Part shown: in pieces, positions 1 to 7,966 of the stretch
Numbering within the stretch: position 1 is the stretch's first letter
Layout of the letters: each line of letters begins with the position of its first letter
Assembly (NCBI RefSeq): GCF_000968015.1
Contig: NZ_LACH01000002.1
Span: 307,850-353,967 of the forward strand
Reading direction: 5' to 3'
Length of the DNA: 46,118 nt
From: Pseudomonas fluorescens
GTDB lineage: Bacteria > Pseudomonadota > Gammaproteobacteria > Pseudomonadales > Pseudomonadaceae
Notes under the pieces: model-generated
The model's database searches: none
What the model was told of the DNA's origin: nothing
The model's input: only the letters and a program-made list of their open reading frames with translations
Position numbers and translations under genes: made by a program

Positions 1-213
1 GTGGATGGGGCCGTGCCTATCGACAACAACCAGGTCGAAAACTTGTTTTGCCTGGACGTGTTTGCCGGACGCTTACGGATCTAGGGCAGCAGGCAGCGAT
101 CCAAATTGGCCACATGCGGTCTTCGATGGGTTATTAGCGAATGACTGTCGCGCAACTCAATAGCAGTGCCTGCGAACAAGATCACCTTGCGCCACCTTTA
201 ACCCAAACGTGAT
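1..213 (+). pseudogene. Decayed C-terminal remnant of an IS66-family transposase
   Basis: Frame 1 reads PIDNNQVENLF and then VFAGRLRI before a stop at 82-84. IS66 transposases have a very similar stretch near the C-terminus (IDNN..EN, then LFAGS and RAGQRAA). After the stop the similarity resumes in another frame as GQQAAIQ, so the gene carries at least one stop and one frameshift. Further decayed similarity may run to about 213. The 5' part lies outside the window, so this is non-functional mobile-element debris at the edge of an accessory region. The match is from memory of the family. Confidence 0.5.
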
Positions 214-232
214 GAGTACGTCCCACTGACTC

Positions 233-328
233 TTAACTGCTGAACAAGCTGATAAGACTCCAGGCTGCCCCTATCGCAAAAATGAAAAGAATGAGTACCA
301 GCGTGAGGATTAGCGGCTCGATGCGCAT
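233..328 (-). CDS. 31-residue single-pass membrane peptide
   Basis: This short reading frame starts at the ATG whose complement is 326-328 and ends at the stop complementary to 233-235. The product is MRIEPLILTLVLILF followed by a further hydrophobic run and the tail SLFSS: one transmembrane helix with a charged N-terminal MRIE. A GAGGAGT ribosome binding site lies about 8 bases upstream, which supports translation. It resembles the small single-helix subunits that accompany transporters or oxidases, but I do not recognise the family. It stands alone between the IS66 remnant and trmK. Confidence 0.45.
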   Translation of the reverse strand: MRIEPLILTLVLILFIFAIGAAWSLISLFSS

Positions 329-708
329 GAAAGTGACTCCTCAGAAGGTCTGGCATTGCTCGCTTGATCTGCAGCGCAGGTATTTTTCAAGGCAACGGTT
401 GCATGTATAGGGAGTGCCCTGGAAGCTGTTTTTCCAGTGGTAAAACAACTTCAAACTCTCAACTAATGCGCTAGTGAACACACAGCATTCTCTGTGCCAA
501 AAAACTAAACAGCCTATAATTCCGCGCCGGTGGGGCAGCCTGATTCTGTGACTGGCTCTCCATTAAAAAAGTTGAAACAGGATGCGGGTAATACGGCCCA
601 TTTATGGGGAATTTCTCTCAACGTGGGTACGGCAATACCACAGGTGCTTGCGCCTTTCGCTACCTGCTGACATCGACCTGATGCGGACACTAAAAAAAGG
701 AACGGCGG
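329..708. other. Gene-free stretch upstream of trmK
   Basis: About 380 bases without a convincing gene. It contains the 5' side of the small membrane peptide gene (its ribosome binding site at about 330-345, minus strand) and a candidate promoter for trmK near 493-520. The rest, about 525-690, would be an untranslated leader; no clear fold or terminator was seen in it. Confidence 0.4.
493..520 (+). promoter_or_regulatory. Candidate sigma-70 promoter for trmK
   Basis: A perfect TATAAT lies at 515-520, with a weak TGTGCC at 493-498 in the -35 position (16-base spacer). It points toward trmK and would give a leader of about 180 bases. Only the -10 element is strong. Confidence 0.35.
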
Positions 709-1404
709 TTGAACGAACAGACATTGTCCATGCGCCTGGAGCGCGTGGCGGCGCATGTGCCAGCAGATGCGCGCCTGGCCGATATCGGCTCGGATCACGG
801 CTACCTGCCTGTGGCATTGATGCGTCGTGGCGCGATCGTGGCGGCGGTGGCCGGCGAGGTGGCATTGACGCCGTTCCACTCGGCCGAACGCACCGTGCGC
901 GAGAACGGCCTGGACCAGCGGATCACCGTGCGCCTGGCCAATGGTCTGGCGGCGATCGAGCCGGGAGACGGGATCACGGCGATCAGCATCTGCGGCATGG
1001 GCGGCGAGACGATCCGCGACATCCTCGACAGCGGCAAGACGCGCCTGAGTGGCCAGGAGCGCCTGATTCTGCAACCTAACGGCGGCGAGCAGCCACTGCG
1101 CCAATGGCTGATGGAAAATGGCTACCGCATCCTCTGCGAGGAACTGCTGCGGGAAAATCGCTTCGACTACGAAATCATCGTCGCCGAGCGCGCCGGGCCG
1201 GTGATGTACACCGCCGAGGAGCTGTACTTCGGCCCGCTGCAGATGCAGGCACGCAGCCCGGCGTTCCTGACCAAGTGGCAGCGCATGCTGCGCGAGAAGC
1301 AGAAGACCCTGACCCAGTTCGCCCGTGCGCGGCAGGCCGTGCCCGAGGAGAAGGTGCAAGACATCGCCCAACAGGCCCGGTGGATCACCGAGCTGCTGGC
1401 TTGA
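709..1404 (+). CDS. trmK: tRNA (adenine(22)-N(1))-methyltransferase TrmK family
   Basis: A SAM-dependent methyltransferase of 231 residues, the usual length for the TrmK/YqfN family, which methylates N1 of adenine 22 in tRNA in the cytoplasm. The SAM-binding motif LADIGSDHGYLP is at residues 23-34, the family motif ICGMGGETI at about 94-102, and LQPNGGEQPLRQWL at about 121-134. The C-terminal part is a charged helical region, as in the family. The chosen start is TTG at 709, preceded by AAGGA at a suitable distance; ATG at 730 (MRLERV) is the alternative. It is transcribed alone. Family assignment is firm; the exact modified base is inferred from the family. Confidence 0.85.
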   Translation: MNEQTLSMRLERVAAHVPADARLADIGSDHGYLPVALMRRGAIVAAVAGEVALTPFHSAERTVRENGLDQRITVRLANGLAAIEPGDGITAISICGMGGETIRDILDSGKTRLSGQERLILQPNGGEQPLRQWLMENGYRILCEELLRENRFDYEIIVAERAGPVMYTAEELYFGPLQMQARSPAFLTKWQRMLREKQKTLTQFARARQAVPEEKVQDIAQQARWITELLA

Positions 1405-1426
1405 TCTCGGTCCAGGGGTTGTACGA

Positions 1427-1449
1427 ATTCAACCGGTGGATGCAACGCA
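1427..1449 (+). repeat. 23-bp repeat, copy 1 (possible insertion sequence end)
   Basis: This 23-base stretch just after trmK recurs at 6708-6730 with only two differences, in the same orientation. The core GGATGCAAC and the flanking ATTCAACC resemble terminal repeats of IS30-type elements as I remember them. No transposase is attached to either copy, so each may be a solo end left after a deletion. The sharing is directly visible; the IS30 link is inference. Confidence 0.4.
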
Positions 1450-1507
1450 ACTAAATTCTGTTTAAGCAGACGGAGTGTTGCAGGCGGATTGATCCCGTGG
1501 CTTCGCA

Positions 1508-1906
1508 CTAGCGACGATAGTAGCGGTCATCGTCCTCGTAACGTTGCCGCATGGCCCGATCATGGCGGCGCTCCCAATCACGATGGCGTTCAGCTTCTCG
1601 GCGGGCTTGCTCTCTACGCCACTGCTCTCTACGCCAATCGTCTCGGCGCCAATCGTCTCTACGATCATGCCAACGGTCGTCATGCCAGTATCGGTCGTCA
1701 TGGGCAAGCAACGGCCCTGGCTGCTTGCCGGCCATACTGGCCAAGGTCGGCCAAGGGTTGCCGGCAGCCTGGACAGAAGCCTGAACGGCTGTGACTTCAG
1801 TTGCGAAAACAGGGGTTGAGGTCTTCATCTGTGTTGCTGATGCCGAGCCCACCGCCGCGAACGCGAACAGGCCGAAGAGCATCATCCGTGGGTCATGGAA
1901 TTTCAT
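1508..1906 (-). CDS. Secreted Arg/Asp-rich protein with short tandem repeats
   Basis: A 132-residue product starting at the ATG complementary to 1904-1906 (MKFHDPRMMLFGLF), which gives a signal peptide ending near SASA; a longer frame to 1948 would spoil it. The mature C-terminal half is very polar: HDDRYWHDDRWHD is followed by repeated units of the type (D/R)DWRR and EQWRR, ending in DDDRYYRR. No catalytic motif is visible. Such RRDW-rich periplasmic proteins are common in Pseudomonas and are of unknown function. The matching DNA contains tandem CTCTACGCCAATCGT-like repeats, so repeat number may vary between strains. Confidence 0.65.
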   Translation of the reverse strand: MKFHDPRMMLFGLFAFAAVGSASATQMKTSTPVFATEVTAVQASVQAAGNPWPTLASMAGKQPGPLLAHDDRYWHDDRWHDRRDDWRRDDWRREQWRREQARREAERHRDWERRHDRAMRQRYEDDDRYYRR

Positions 1907-2165
1907 GAGCGAAGACAACCTCAGATTGACAATCGGACGTGTGGCCATCTGGCTGCGAGAAGCCTGCGAGGTTCGCGCTTACCGAGTGGATGTGCCTATC
2001 CACATAGACAGATAAATAAGGAAAAGTTCTAGGGAGCCGCAGCTTAAAGAGCGAACGGCCTCAGTGTTCGCCCCCCTTGAGGTTTGTTGAAGGGCAGCAA
2101 TCGATCCGAAGCAGATCTCACCCCGCACCGATACGCTGCCCAAAAGCTGCTACTGGTTTTGCGCG

Positions 2166-2591
2166 TTATGACAGGCGCGATTCGCGTGTCGCGCTGCTCA
2201 AGCGCTCGGCCGTTATACCGATGCGCGAAAACACCAGCCAGCCAAAAAGCAGCACGCTGCAGCCAATAAGGATTGATGCGACGGCAATCAATGGCTCGAC
2301 TGACGGGAAGCCCTTGAGGCGCAGCGTCAGTGCGCCGAGCATCACCGGGACGCCAACGTTGTACGTCCAGAACTGTGCTGCAGCAGCGCGCCCTTCGGTT
2401 ATCGACGGGTGCGCTGTGCCGATGAGTCCGAACAGTGCCATCGATACCCATCCCAACAGATTGATATGAGCATGTACCGCGAAGAGTGAGTGGTCGCCGG
2501 AAGCGCCCATCGCCACGCCCAACAAGACGCCAATGGCAAAGTAGAGGGCCGCGAGCCGAAACCAGGTCCGCGAACGGGGTGTGTGATTCAT
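2166..2591 (-). CDS. Small membrane protein with cytochrome oxidase subunit I-like segment
   Basis: A 141-residue integral membrane protein with four predicted helices. Helix two carries HAHINLLGWVSMALFGL, which matches the heme-ligand helix region of NorB/cbb3 oxidase subunit I and is the hallmark of short proteins often annotated as cytochrome-c oxidase-like. The remaining subunit I helices and the other heme and copper ligands are absent, so it cannot be an oxidase by itself. The start is ATG complementary to 2589-2591, with GAGGTG about 8 bases upstream; the GTG at 2600 overlaps that site. It is divergent from the TetR gene at 2689 and probably controlled by it through the palindrome at 2646-2663. 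Confidence 0.65.
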   Translation of the reverse strand: MNHTPRSRTWFRLAALYFAIGVLLGVAMGASGDHSLFAVHAHINLLGWVSMALFGLIGTAHPSITEGRAAAAQFWTYNVGVPVMLGALTLRLKGFPSVEPLIAVASILIGCSVLLFGWLVFSRIGITAERLSSATRESRLS

Positions 2592-2645
2592 GGCATTCAC
2601 CTCATGCGCCCTGAGGCGCGCTCAGTTGCTGAAAAATCGTCTATC

Positions 2646-2663
2646 ATGAGACTTAAGTCTCAT
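2646..2663. promoter_or_regulatory. Perfect 18-bp palindrome, candidate TetR operator
   Basis: ATGAGACTTAAGTCTCAT is a perfect inverted repeat in the 97-base gap between the divergent membrane protein and TetR genes. Sites of this length and symmetry are typical of TetR-family dimers. On the minus strand it falls between a TTGTAA and a TGATAG spaced 16 bases apart, which could be the promoter of the membrane protein gene. Binding by the adjacent regulator is inferred from position. Confidence 0.65.
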
Positions 2664-2688
2664 TACAAGACAGGATCTCATTTATCCC

Positions 2689-3369
2689 ATGACGACCTCG
2701 AAGTCAAGCCCGTCTATCCGTGATAGCGATCAGGGCCGCGCCAACCAGCGGGGCCGAACGCGCCAGGCACTTATCGATGCCGCCGCCGCATTGCGCGACG
2801 AGGGCCATAACCCGACTGTTGCGCAAGTGGCCGAGCGCGCGATGGTGTCGCGCGCCACGGCGTATCGCTACTTTCCTTCGCCCGAGGCGTTGATAAGCGA
2901 GACGGCGGCCGATCGTGACATGACGCCGCTGGAGTGCATCTGGCGGCCGGGAAATGATCCGGTCAAGGGCATTGGTCTGGCGGCGAACGCGTTGAACAAA
3001 CTCTTGATCGACGACGAGATCGGCCTGCACGTGATGGAACGTTCGTTTATGACAGTGTGGCTCGACAGTGAGTCCCACGAGCCCCTGCGGCCGGGCCGGC
3101 GCATGAGCTACATTGAGCCGATTGTGGATTCGCTGAAGGACGTGCTCTCACCTCGGGCACGCAAACGATTGAAGCAGGCCCTGTCGATCGTCATGGGCAC
3201 GGAGGCTTTGATCGCCGTGCGCGATATCAGTCGCGCGAGCGTCGAAGAATCACTCGACACCGCCGCCTGGGCGGCTCGGGCGCTCGTTCGTCAGGCACTG
3301 ACGGAGGAAGAACAAGCGCGACGAAAGCGCGACACTTTGCATAAGAACCCGCGGTCTTCTCCTCCATGA
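2689..3369 (+). CDS. TetR/AcrR family transcriptional regulator
   Basis: A 226-residue DNA-binding regulator. The N-terminal helix-turn-helix runs from about residue 24 (RTRQALIDAAAAL) through TVAQVAERAMVSRATAYRYF near 43-62, the classic TetR signature. The C-terminal ligand-binding half, with MERSFMTVWL in the middle, matches no ligand class that I know. The charged tail EEEQARRKRD is likely flexible. The start ATG at 2689 has only a distant AGGA. Its likely targets are its own promoter and the divergent membrane gene at 2166-2591. Confidence 0.8.
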   Translation: MTTSKSSPSIRDSDQGRANQRGRTRQALIDAAAALRDEGHNPTVAQVAERAMVSRATAYRYFPSPEALISETAADRDMTPLECIWRPGNDPVKGIGLAANALNKLLIDDEIGLHVMERSFMTVWLDSESHEPLRPGRRMSYIEPIVDSLKDVLSPRARKRLKQALSIVMGTEALIAVRDISRASVEESLDTAAWAARALVRQALTEEEQARRKRDTLHKNPRSSPP

Positions 3370-3377
3370 CACCGATG

Positions 3378-4295
3378 TTACGGCTTCTGATCTGCGGTGA
3401 CCTCCTGCCAGCTGTCATCGGGATCAAAACGCTTCATCGACTCCGCCAGTTTATAACCCTCCGGTCCCAGGTCTTTCTCAAACACTTGGCCCTCATGACT
3501 GATCATGAAACTCATCACCCCGGTGTCATCGTATTTCGCCGGCCAGGCGATGAGGGCAAAGCCGCGGCTCATCTTGTCGCCGATGAGGTAACTGTAGGCG
3601 CCGCCAGGTGCCGAGGGACCTTGTCCGTCGAGGATGCGGAAGTGGTAACCATGCCAGTCTTCATCGGCGATGGCGTTGCCGAACATCGGCCCCAACGGGC
3701 TGATTTGACTGCTGTCGTCGTCCGCCCAATAGAGTCCGTCGTGCTTGCCGGGCGTGCTGAAGAATTTCTGCGCATATTCGAGGGCGCCGTCGCCGTCACG
3801 GTCCACTGACGCATAGTCCATCTGGGCGTCGTGATAGGTCAGCACCGATTGCACCGCGGCCAGTTCGTTGCTGCCGATTCGTCGCATACGGATTTCGGCG
3901 CTTCCCGCCTTGATGTCGAAGCGCCAACCCTTTTCGGCTTTTACCAGGGGGATCGGCAGCGTCCAGTGGTCACTGCCGACCGACAGGACAGCTTTGCGCT
4001 CACTGGTTTTTTCGATGGTGTGTTGCTCGCGGTAAAGCTTCAAAAACGCATCCACGTCACTGCGCTGGACGCCACCTCGCGGGATGACACTGCGCCAGTC
4101 TTCACCCAGCAGCTGCGTCAGGCGTGCCTGATCGGCGTGTTCCGTACCCAGTGCTTCGACGAACGCCTGAGCAGCCTTTTCCGGGGTTGGAAAGGCCTGC
4201 TGTGCCGTAGCCACGCATGACCATGCCAGGGTGCTGATCATCAGGATACGAGGGAGCAAGCCCGTGAATGCTTTCTTTCGAGGATGGTTTTTCAA
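3378..4295 (-). CDS. DUF2950 domain-containing secreted protein
   Basis: A 305-residue exported protein with signal peptide (hydrophobic LLPRILMISTLAW, cleavage near ATAQQ). The body fits the DUF2950 family: FPTPEKAAQAFVEAL near the N-terminus, DRDGDGALEYAQKF in the middle, and GGAYSYLIGDKMSRGFALIA and YDDTGVMSFMISHEGQVFEKDLG toward the end. The family function is not known. The start is probably TTG at 4295, sharing the bases TTGA with the stop of the DUF3300 gene, with a G-rich ribosome binding site just upstream. The two genes therefore look translationally coupled and probably act together in the envelope. Confidence 0.8.
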   Translation of the reverse strand: MKNHPRKKAFTGLLPRILMISTLAWSCVATAQQAFPTPEKAAQAFVEALGTEHADQARLTQLLGEDWRSVIPRGGVQRSDVDAFLKLYREQHTIEKTSERKAVLSVGSDHWTLPIPLVKAEKGWRFDIKAGSAEIRMRRIGSNELAAVQSVLTYHDAQMDYASVDRDGDGALEYAQKFFSTPGKHDGLYWADDDSSQISPLGPMFGNAIADEDWHGYHFRILDGQGPSAPGGAYSYLIGDKMSRGFALIAWPAKYDDTGVMSFMISHEGQVFEKDLGPEGYKLAESMKRFDPDDSWQEVTADQKP

Positions 4296-5755
4296 CGCCG
4301 GCCCCCCCCTCTTTGGCGCGCGGGAGGACTGGACGACCTGCTGATCTGTTGACCGGCGGATCGTGCAGCACTGGGGCGCGAGGCGGATGCCTGGCTGGTT
4401 CGACCACGGAGGGCCTGGGCGTTCGATTGGGACGGGGATCGTGCGCCCGCGAAAGCGTTATTGCGTGCACTGCCGGGGCTGGCGGCCGGGCGCTTTTGCG
4501 CTCCCTGACGCGTCTGGGATAATTCCTGGCGGCGCTGACCTGTCTGGGCGGTCTGTTGTCTGGGCTGCTGATTTTCCCGGATATTTCTGCCCGTGCCTTG
4601 GCCCCTGTCAGACGCCTTCGGTCTGTCTGCCCCGGCTTGCATGCGATTATCGACCGAAGGTGCGGACTCCGCTCTACGCGCTTGGTCACGGGCCTGGCGA
4701 TTAGTGGTGGCCGGTCGTTCGATACCGTGTCTGTCCATTGAACTGCGGGCCTTTTCACGCGCTTGGGCGCGTTGGGCATTATCCCCGCGAAAGGCCTCAC
4801 GTTGATTAGCACCGTCCAGTTGTCGACCGTACTGCTCGCGGCTCCTGCTGTCTCGATAGGGAACGCCATCGCGATGGACGGAGTTGTGCTGCCACTTGTT
4901 CTGGTTCCTGTTGATCTGGGTGTTGCGATTGATGTTGTTGTAGCGGTCGACGTCGATGTCGATGTCGTTGTTGTCCCAGTCACAGTCGCCCCACAACGAG
5001 GCGACGATCGCCACGCCGGTCCCGAACGCCAGCCCGGCCATCAAGGCCGATCCGGGGTAATAAGCGGGGGGCGGTGGATAGTAAACGGGCGGCGAAGCAG
5101 GGTAGGCCCAGGTGCCATAGGTCGTGGTCGGATTGTAAGTGGGGACGTACACCACCTGCGGGTCGGCAGGTTCGATGACGATGGTAGTGGAGCTGTTGGC
5201 AGGGGCAGCGGCAGGGGCCTGGGCTGGCGGTGCAGTCTGAACCGTCACGTTCTGATATTGGTTGCTCTTCAGGTTGCCTGCTGCCTGCGCCTGATGACGC
5301 AAGCGTTGCACGCCGTCCATGACATCGTCGGGTTGCGCCAGAAAGGCATCGCCCAGGCGCTGTACCCAGACGGGGTCCTGTCCCAGGGTTGCCAAGACCT
5401 GCGGGAAAGCAACCAGCGCCTGTACGCTCGGGTCCCAGGTCTGGCTCGACACTTGTTTGACCGCATCATCGCCCTTGGCGTCCGGATGGGCTTTGGACCA
5501 GGTGACCGCCTCGGCGATTTCCCCGGGGTAGGTGCTGGCCATCAATACCTGTGCCAACAGTGGGTCCGGGTACAGCGCAATGGGCGCCAGCATTTGATCC
5601 AGCTGCTCCTGGGTAAACACGACATCTTTTTTCGCCTGGGACGTCAGAGGCGCAGTTTCGGCAGCGTTTGCGGGCGCTGCTGGCGTCTGCGCCAGGCAAG
5701 AAAATCCACTTAGAACCAGTACAGCGGACACCGCGTAAAGTAATGAAGTGCGCAT
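4292..5755 (-). CDS. DUF3300 domain-containing envelope protein
   Basis: A 487-residue exported protein starting at the ATG complementary to 5753-5755 (MRTSLLYAVSAVLVLSG, a signal peptide). The N-terminal half is the DUF3300 domain, recognisable by QLDQMLAPIALYPDPLLAQ, MASTYPGEIAEAV, then WDPSVQALVAFPQVL. A proline-rich stretch with a hydrophobic segment (GLAFGTGVAIVASLWG) follows, then an Asp/Asn-rich run (DIDIDVDRYNNINRN) and a long basic, low-complexity C-terminus rich in Arg, Gln, Ser and Ala. The start of the open frame at 5905 is rejected because it lacks a leader. It is first in a pair with the DUF2950 gene. Function unknown; cell-envelope location is inferred. Confidence 0.8.
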   Translation of the reverse strand: MRTSLLYAVSAVLVLSGFSCLAQTPAAPANAAETAPLTSQAKKDVVFTQEQLDQMLAPIALYPDPLLAQVLMASTYPGEIAEAVTWSKAHPDAKGDDAVKQVSSQTWDPSVQALVAFPQVLATLGQDPVWVQRLGDAFLAQPDDVMDGVQRLRHQAQAAGNLKSNQYQNVTVQTAPPAQAPAAAPANSSTTIVIEPADPQVVYVPTYNPTTTYGTWAYPASPPVYYPPPPAYYPGSALMAGLAFGTGVAIVASLWGDCDWDNNDIDIDVDRYNNINRNTQINRNQNKWQHNSVHRDGVPYRDSRSREQYGRQLDGANQREAFRGDNAQRAQAREKARSSMDRHGIERPATTNRQARDQARRAESAPSVDNRMQAGADRPKASDRGQGTGRNIRENQQPRQQTAQTGQRRQELSQTRQGAQKRPAASPGSARNNAFAGARSPSQSNAQALRGRTSQASASRPSAARSAGQQISRSSSPPARQRGGGRR

Positions 5756-5917
5756 CGCCCCATCCCTTGTGGTCAGACAGGCTTGAGAGGACTGAATCAG
5801 TGTCAGGGAGTGAAAACAGCCGACTTCGATGACTCCAGTAAGGGTAGCAGACACCCATGCTTTAGCCTCCCGTAGGGTGGAGCAGTACCGGGATGAGAAA
5901 GACATAGAGCGAAGTCG

Positions 5918-6493
5918 TTAGCGTGAGGTTTTGATTTTCATGACCTCGGTGTAAATGGCGTTGATCGTCTGACCCACCTGGAGCTTCTTCATTCTGGCCT
6001 GAAGCTTCGGGTCCTCGACTTTCAGGACGGTCAGTTCACCTTCCGGCGGAAGCAAGGTCACTTCATGCTTTTTCAAGTCAATGTGCGTGATCTTTGAAGT
6101 GACCTTGACCTTGCGGAGCGCCTCACTTCCCGGATCAGGATTGTCCTGGGTGGCACGGACAGTCATTGATTCGTTGCCGCCCCCTGGCGCAGCGTCGACA
6201 TTCGTGTCGAGCACATAGGCGACTGAGCGAACAACGTGGATATCGACCTTGTCGCCGACCTTCAGATTGTCCAGTGCCTTGGCTTTTTCCGTGAGCTGGA
6301 TGGATACCGGGCTTTTGTTGGTGTCTTCTATGGTGACCTGATGATTCACCGGATCAACGGCCAGCACCCGCGTAACGATGTGCCCCTCCATGGAATGGCT
6401 ACCCAACGGCACCTCGGCGGCATGGGCGGTAAAGCCGATAGCGGCCATGATCGAGGCAAGGGCAACAACGGCAAGGGAGGGGATCGGTTTCAT
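5918..6493 (-). CDS. Periplasmic protein with two similar beta-rich domains
   Basis: A 191-residue product with a clear signal peptide (SLAVVALASIMAAIGFTAHA). The mature part holds two segments of similar design: HIVTRVLAVDPVNHQVTIED with VGDKVDIHVVRS, and KVTSKITHIDLKKHEVTLLP with VGQTINAIYTEVM. Each looks like an OB-like or DUF1344-like beta unit, so the protein may be a tandem duplication. I do not recognise a named family. It lies 162 bases upstream of the DUF3300 gene on the same strand and may be co-transcribed with it. Confidence 0.6.
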   Translation of the reverse strand: MKPIPSLAVVALASIMAAIGFTAHAAEVPLGSHSMEGHIVTRVLAVDPVNHQVTIEDTNKSPVSIQLTEKAKALDNLKVGDKVDIHVVRSVAYVLDTNVDAAPGGGNESMTVRATQDNPDPGSEALRKVKVTSKITHIDLKKHEVTLLPPEGELTVLKVEDPKLQARMKKLQVGQTINAIYTEVMKIKTSR

Positions 6494-6707
6494 GGCCTGT
6501 TTTTCTGGTGTTGGCGGGTAGGACAGCGCTATGGATTACAGGTCGGAGCGGTTTGCATACAGCTCAAAGCATAGACATTGATTGCCGGGATGCCCGATCA
6601 CAGTGTCGATTGGGTTGTTCGCCTGTTTCATCAGGTCTTCGATCAGCAGGCTGGAGTTGAACTTGATGTGCTCGTCTTGAATGCGAGTGGCAGCTTTTGG
6701 GCTGTGG

Positions 6708-6730
6708 ATTCAACCAGTGGATGCAACACA
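6708..6730 (+). repeat. 23-bp repeat, copy 2 (possible insertion sequence end)
   Basis: Same orientation as 1427-1449 and differing at two of 23 bases. It sits in a gene-poor stretch with no transposase nearby. Confidence 0.4.
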
Positions 6731-6891
6731 TTGGCCAAAAGAGGACGCACTACGGATGGTGGGAGGCGGCGCAGCGAGCATGGGGAGGTCGATTGGCGTT
6801 TTGGGAAAACTGATGAACGCGGTCGGGTCCGTGGCGCAGGGATCAGAGTCACCGTGCTGCGATCAAGAATGTGGCTAGTCGAGTTGATTCT

Positions 6892-6940
6892 CACCCATCA
6901 GCCTTGACTTGAGTCCGGCTGATGGGTGTCCCCTTTTTCT
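6892..6940 (+). terminator. Rho-independent terminator, plus strand
   Basis: The arms CACCCATCAGCC (6892-6903) and GGCTGATGGGTG (6917-6928) form a 12-bp perfect stem with a 13-base loop, followed by CCCCTTTTT. There is no T-run on the other strand. No recognised plus-strand gene ends upstream. Confidence 0.75.
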
Positions 6941-7033
6941 TTCTTTGTCTTTGTTGAAAGGCGGCAAGTGCCAGAAACATGCTCATGCGCTACAACAATA
7001 CATACCACTCCGGGGCCGACAGGAAGCGCGTGA

Positions 7034-7966
7034 ATGTGCATGACACACAAACTCTGCGCCGCAAGGCTGGCTCGGTTTGCGGCCGCGTCGCTTGTTCTGC
7101 TGGTCAGCGCGGCCGTTGCTGAAGATCTTGAACCCAGGTCTTATGCCAATACGCCGGTCGGTATCAATTTCGTGCTCGTGGGCTACAGCGAGATTGATGG
7201 CAGTGTCACTGCCAACCCCTCGGTACCGCTGCAGGATGGCAAAATCAAGATCAAGACTGTGGTGTTTGCCTTTGCCAGATCTTTGGACGTATGGGGGCGA
7301 TCGGGGAAGTTCGATATCGTCGTACCCAGGGCGGAATTGAAGGGGTCTGCGCTGTTTGCCGGTGAACCCAGGGAGCGCGATGTCACGGGCCTGATCGATC
7401 CAAGATTTCGCTTCTCAGTCAACCTGTATGGCGCTCCGGCGCTGTCCCTGGCTGAATTCGCTGACTATCGGCAAGATGTGATTATCGGTGCCAGCCTGGC
7501 GATCACCGCGCCACTTGGCCAATATGACTCCGGCAGGCTCGTAAACCTCGGCAACAATCGCTGGTCATACAAGCCCGAACTGGGGATCTCCAAGCGGCTG
7601 GGGCCGGTGACATTGGAGTTGGCCGCAGCGACAACCTTTTACACCGACAACGACGATTACCTCGGCCACCGCACGGCTTCTCAAAACCCGCTCTATCAGG
7701 TACAGGGGCATGTTATCTATGCCTTCACTAACGGTGTGTGGGTTTCGCTGGATTCGACTTACTTTGCGGGCGGCAGTACCTCGATCGATGGAGTCGGTAA
7801 CCACGATTTTCAAGAGAACACACGCTACGGGGCTACCCTCACCCTGCCGGTGAACCGTAATAATTCGTTGAAGCTGTCTGCGAGCAATGGTGCGTACAGC
7901 CGTACCGGCAGCGAATACGACGGCTTTGGCATTGTCTGGCAGTACCGATTCGGCGGAGGGCTTTGA
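7034..7966 (+). CDS. Outer membrane transporter of the MetA phenol-degradation type
   Basis: A 310-residue protein with a signal peptide (LARFAAASLVLLVSAAVA, cleavage before EDLEPRSY). The mature part matches the phenol MetA-degradation outer membrane family: the ARSYANTPVGINF-type start (here EPRSYANTPVGINFVLVGY), a central ASLAITAPLGQYD, and LGNNRWSYKPELGISKRLG. The C-terminal FGIVWQYRFGGGL ends the barrel. Family members are beta-barrels of uncertain substrate, often found with aromatic-compound pathways. The nearest enzymes are the MAPEG and diiron proteins on the other strand, so its substrate cannot be told from context. Confidence 0.75.
   Translation: MCMTHKLCAARLARFAAASLVLLVSAAVAEDLEPRSYANTPVGINFVLVGYSEIDGSVTANPSVPLQDGKIKIKTVVFAFARSLDVWGRSGKFDIVVPRAELKGSALFAGEPRERDVTGLIDPRFRFSVNLYGAPALSLAEFADYRQDVIIGASLAITAPLGQYDSGRLVNLGNNRWSYKPELGISKRLGPVTLELAAATTFYTDNDDYLGHRTASQNPLYQVQGHVIYAFTNGVWVSLDSTYFAGGSTSIDGVGNHDFQENTRYGATLTLPVNRNNSLKLSASNGAYSRTGSEYDGFGIVWQYRFGGGL

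Larger units (their letters stand above)
6494..7033. other. 540-base gene-poor stretch
   Basis: Between two divergent genes lies 540 bases in which no open frame has a ribosome binding site and sensible composition. It holds the second copy of the 23-bp repeat (6708-6730) and a strong plus-strand terminator (6892-6940). The terminator implies a plus-strand transcript ending there, possibly a small RNA or the relic of a lost gene. Promoters for both flanking genes should also lie here. Confidence 0.4.

Noticed and set aside
4763..5713. A 316-residue plus-strand frame rich in Val, Gly and Asp
   Set aside because: It is antisense to the DUF3300 gene, which has a signal peptide, known domain and coupling to the next gene.
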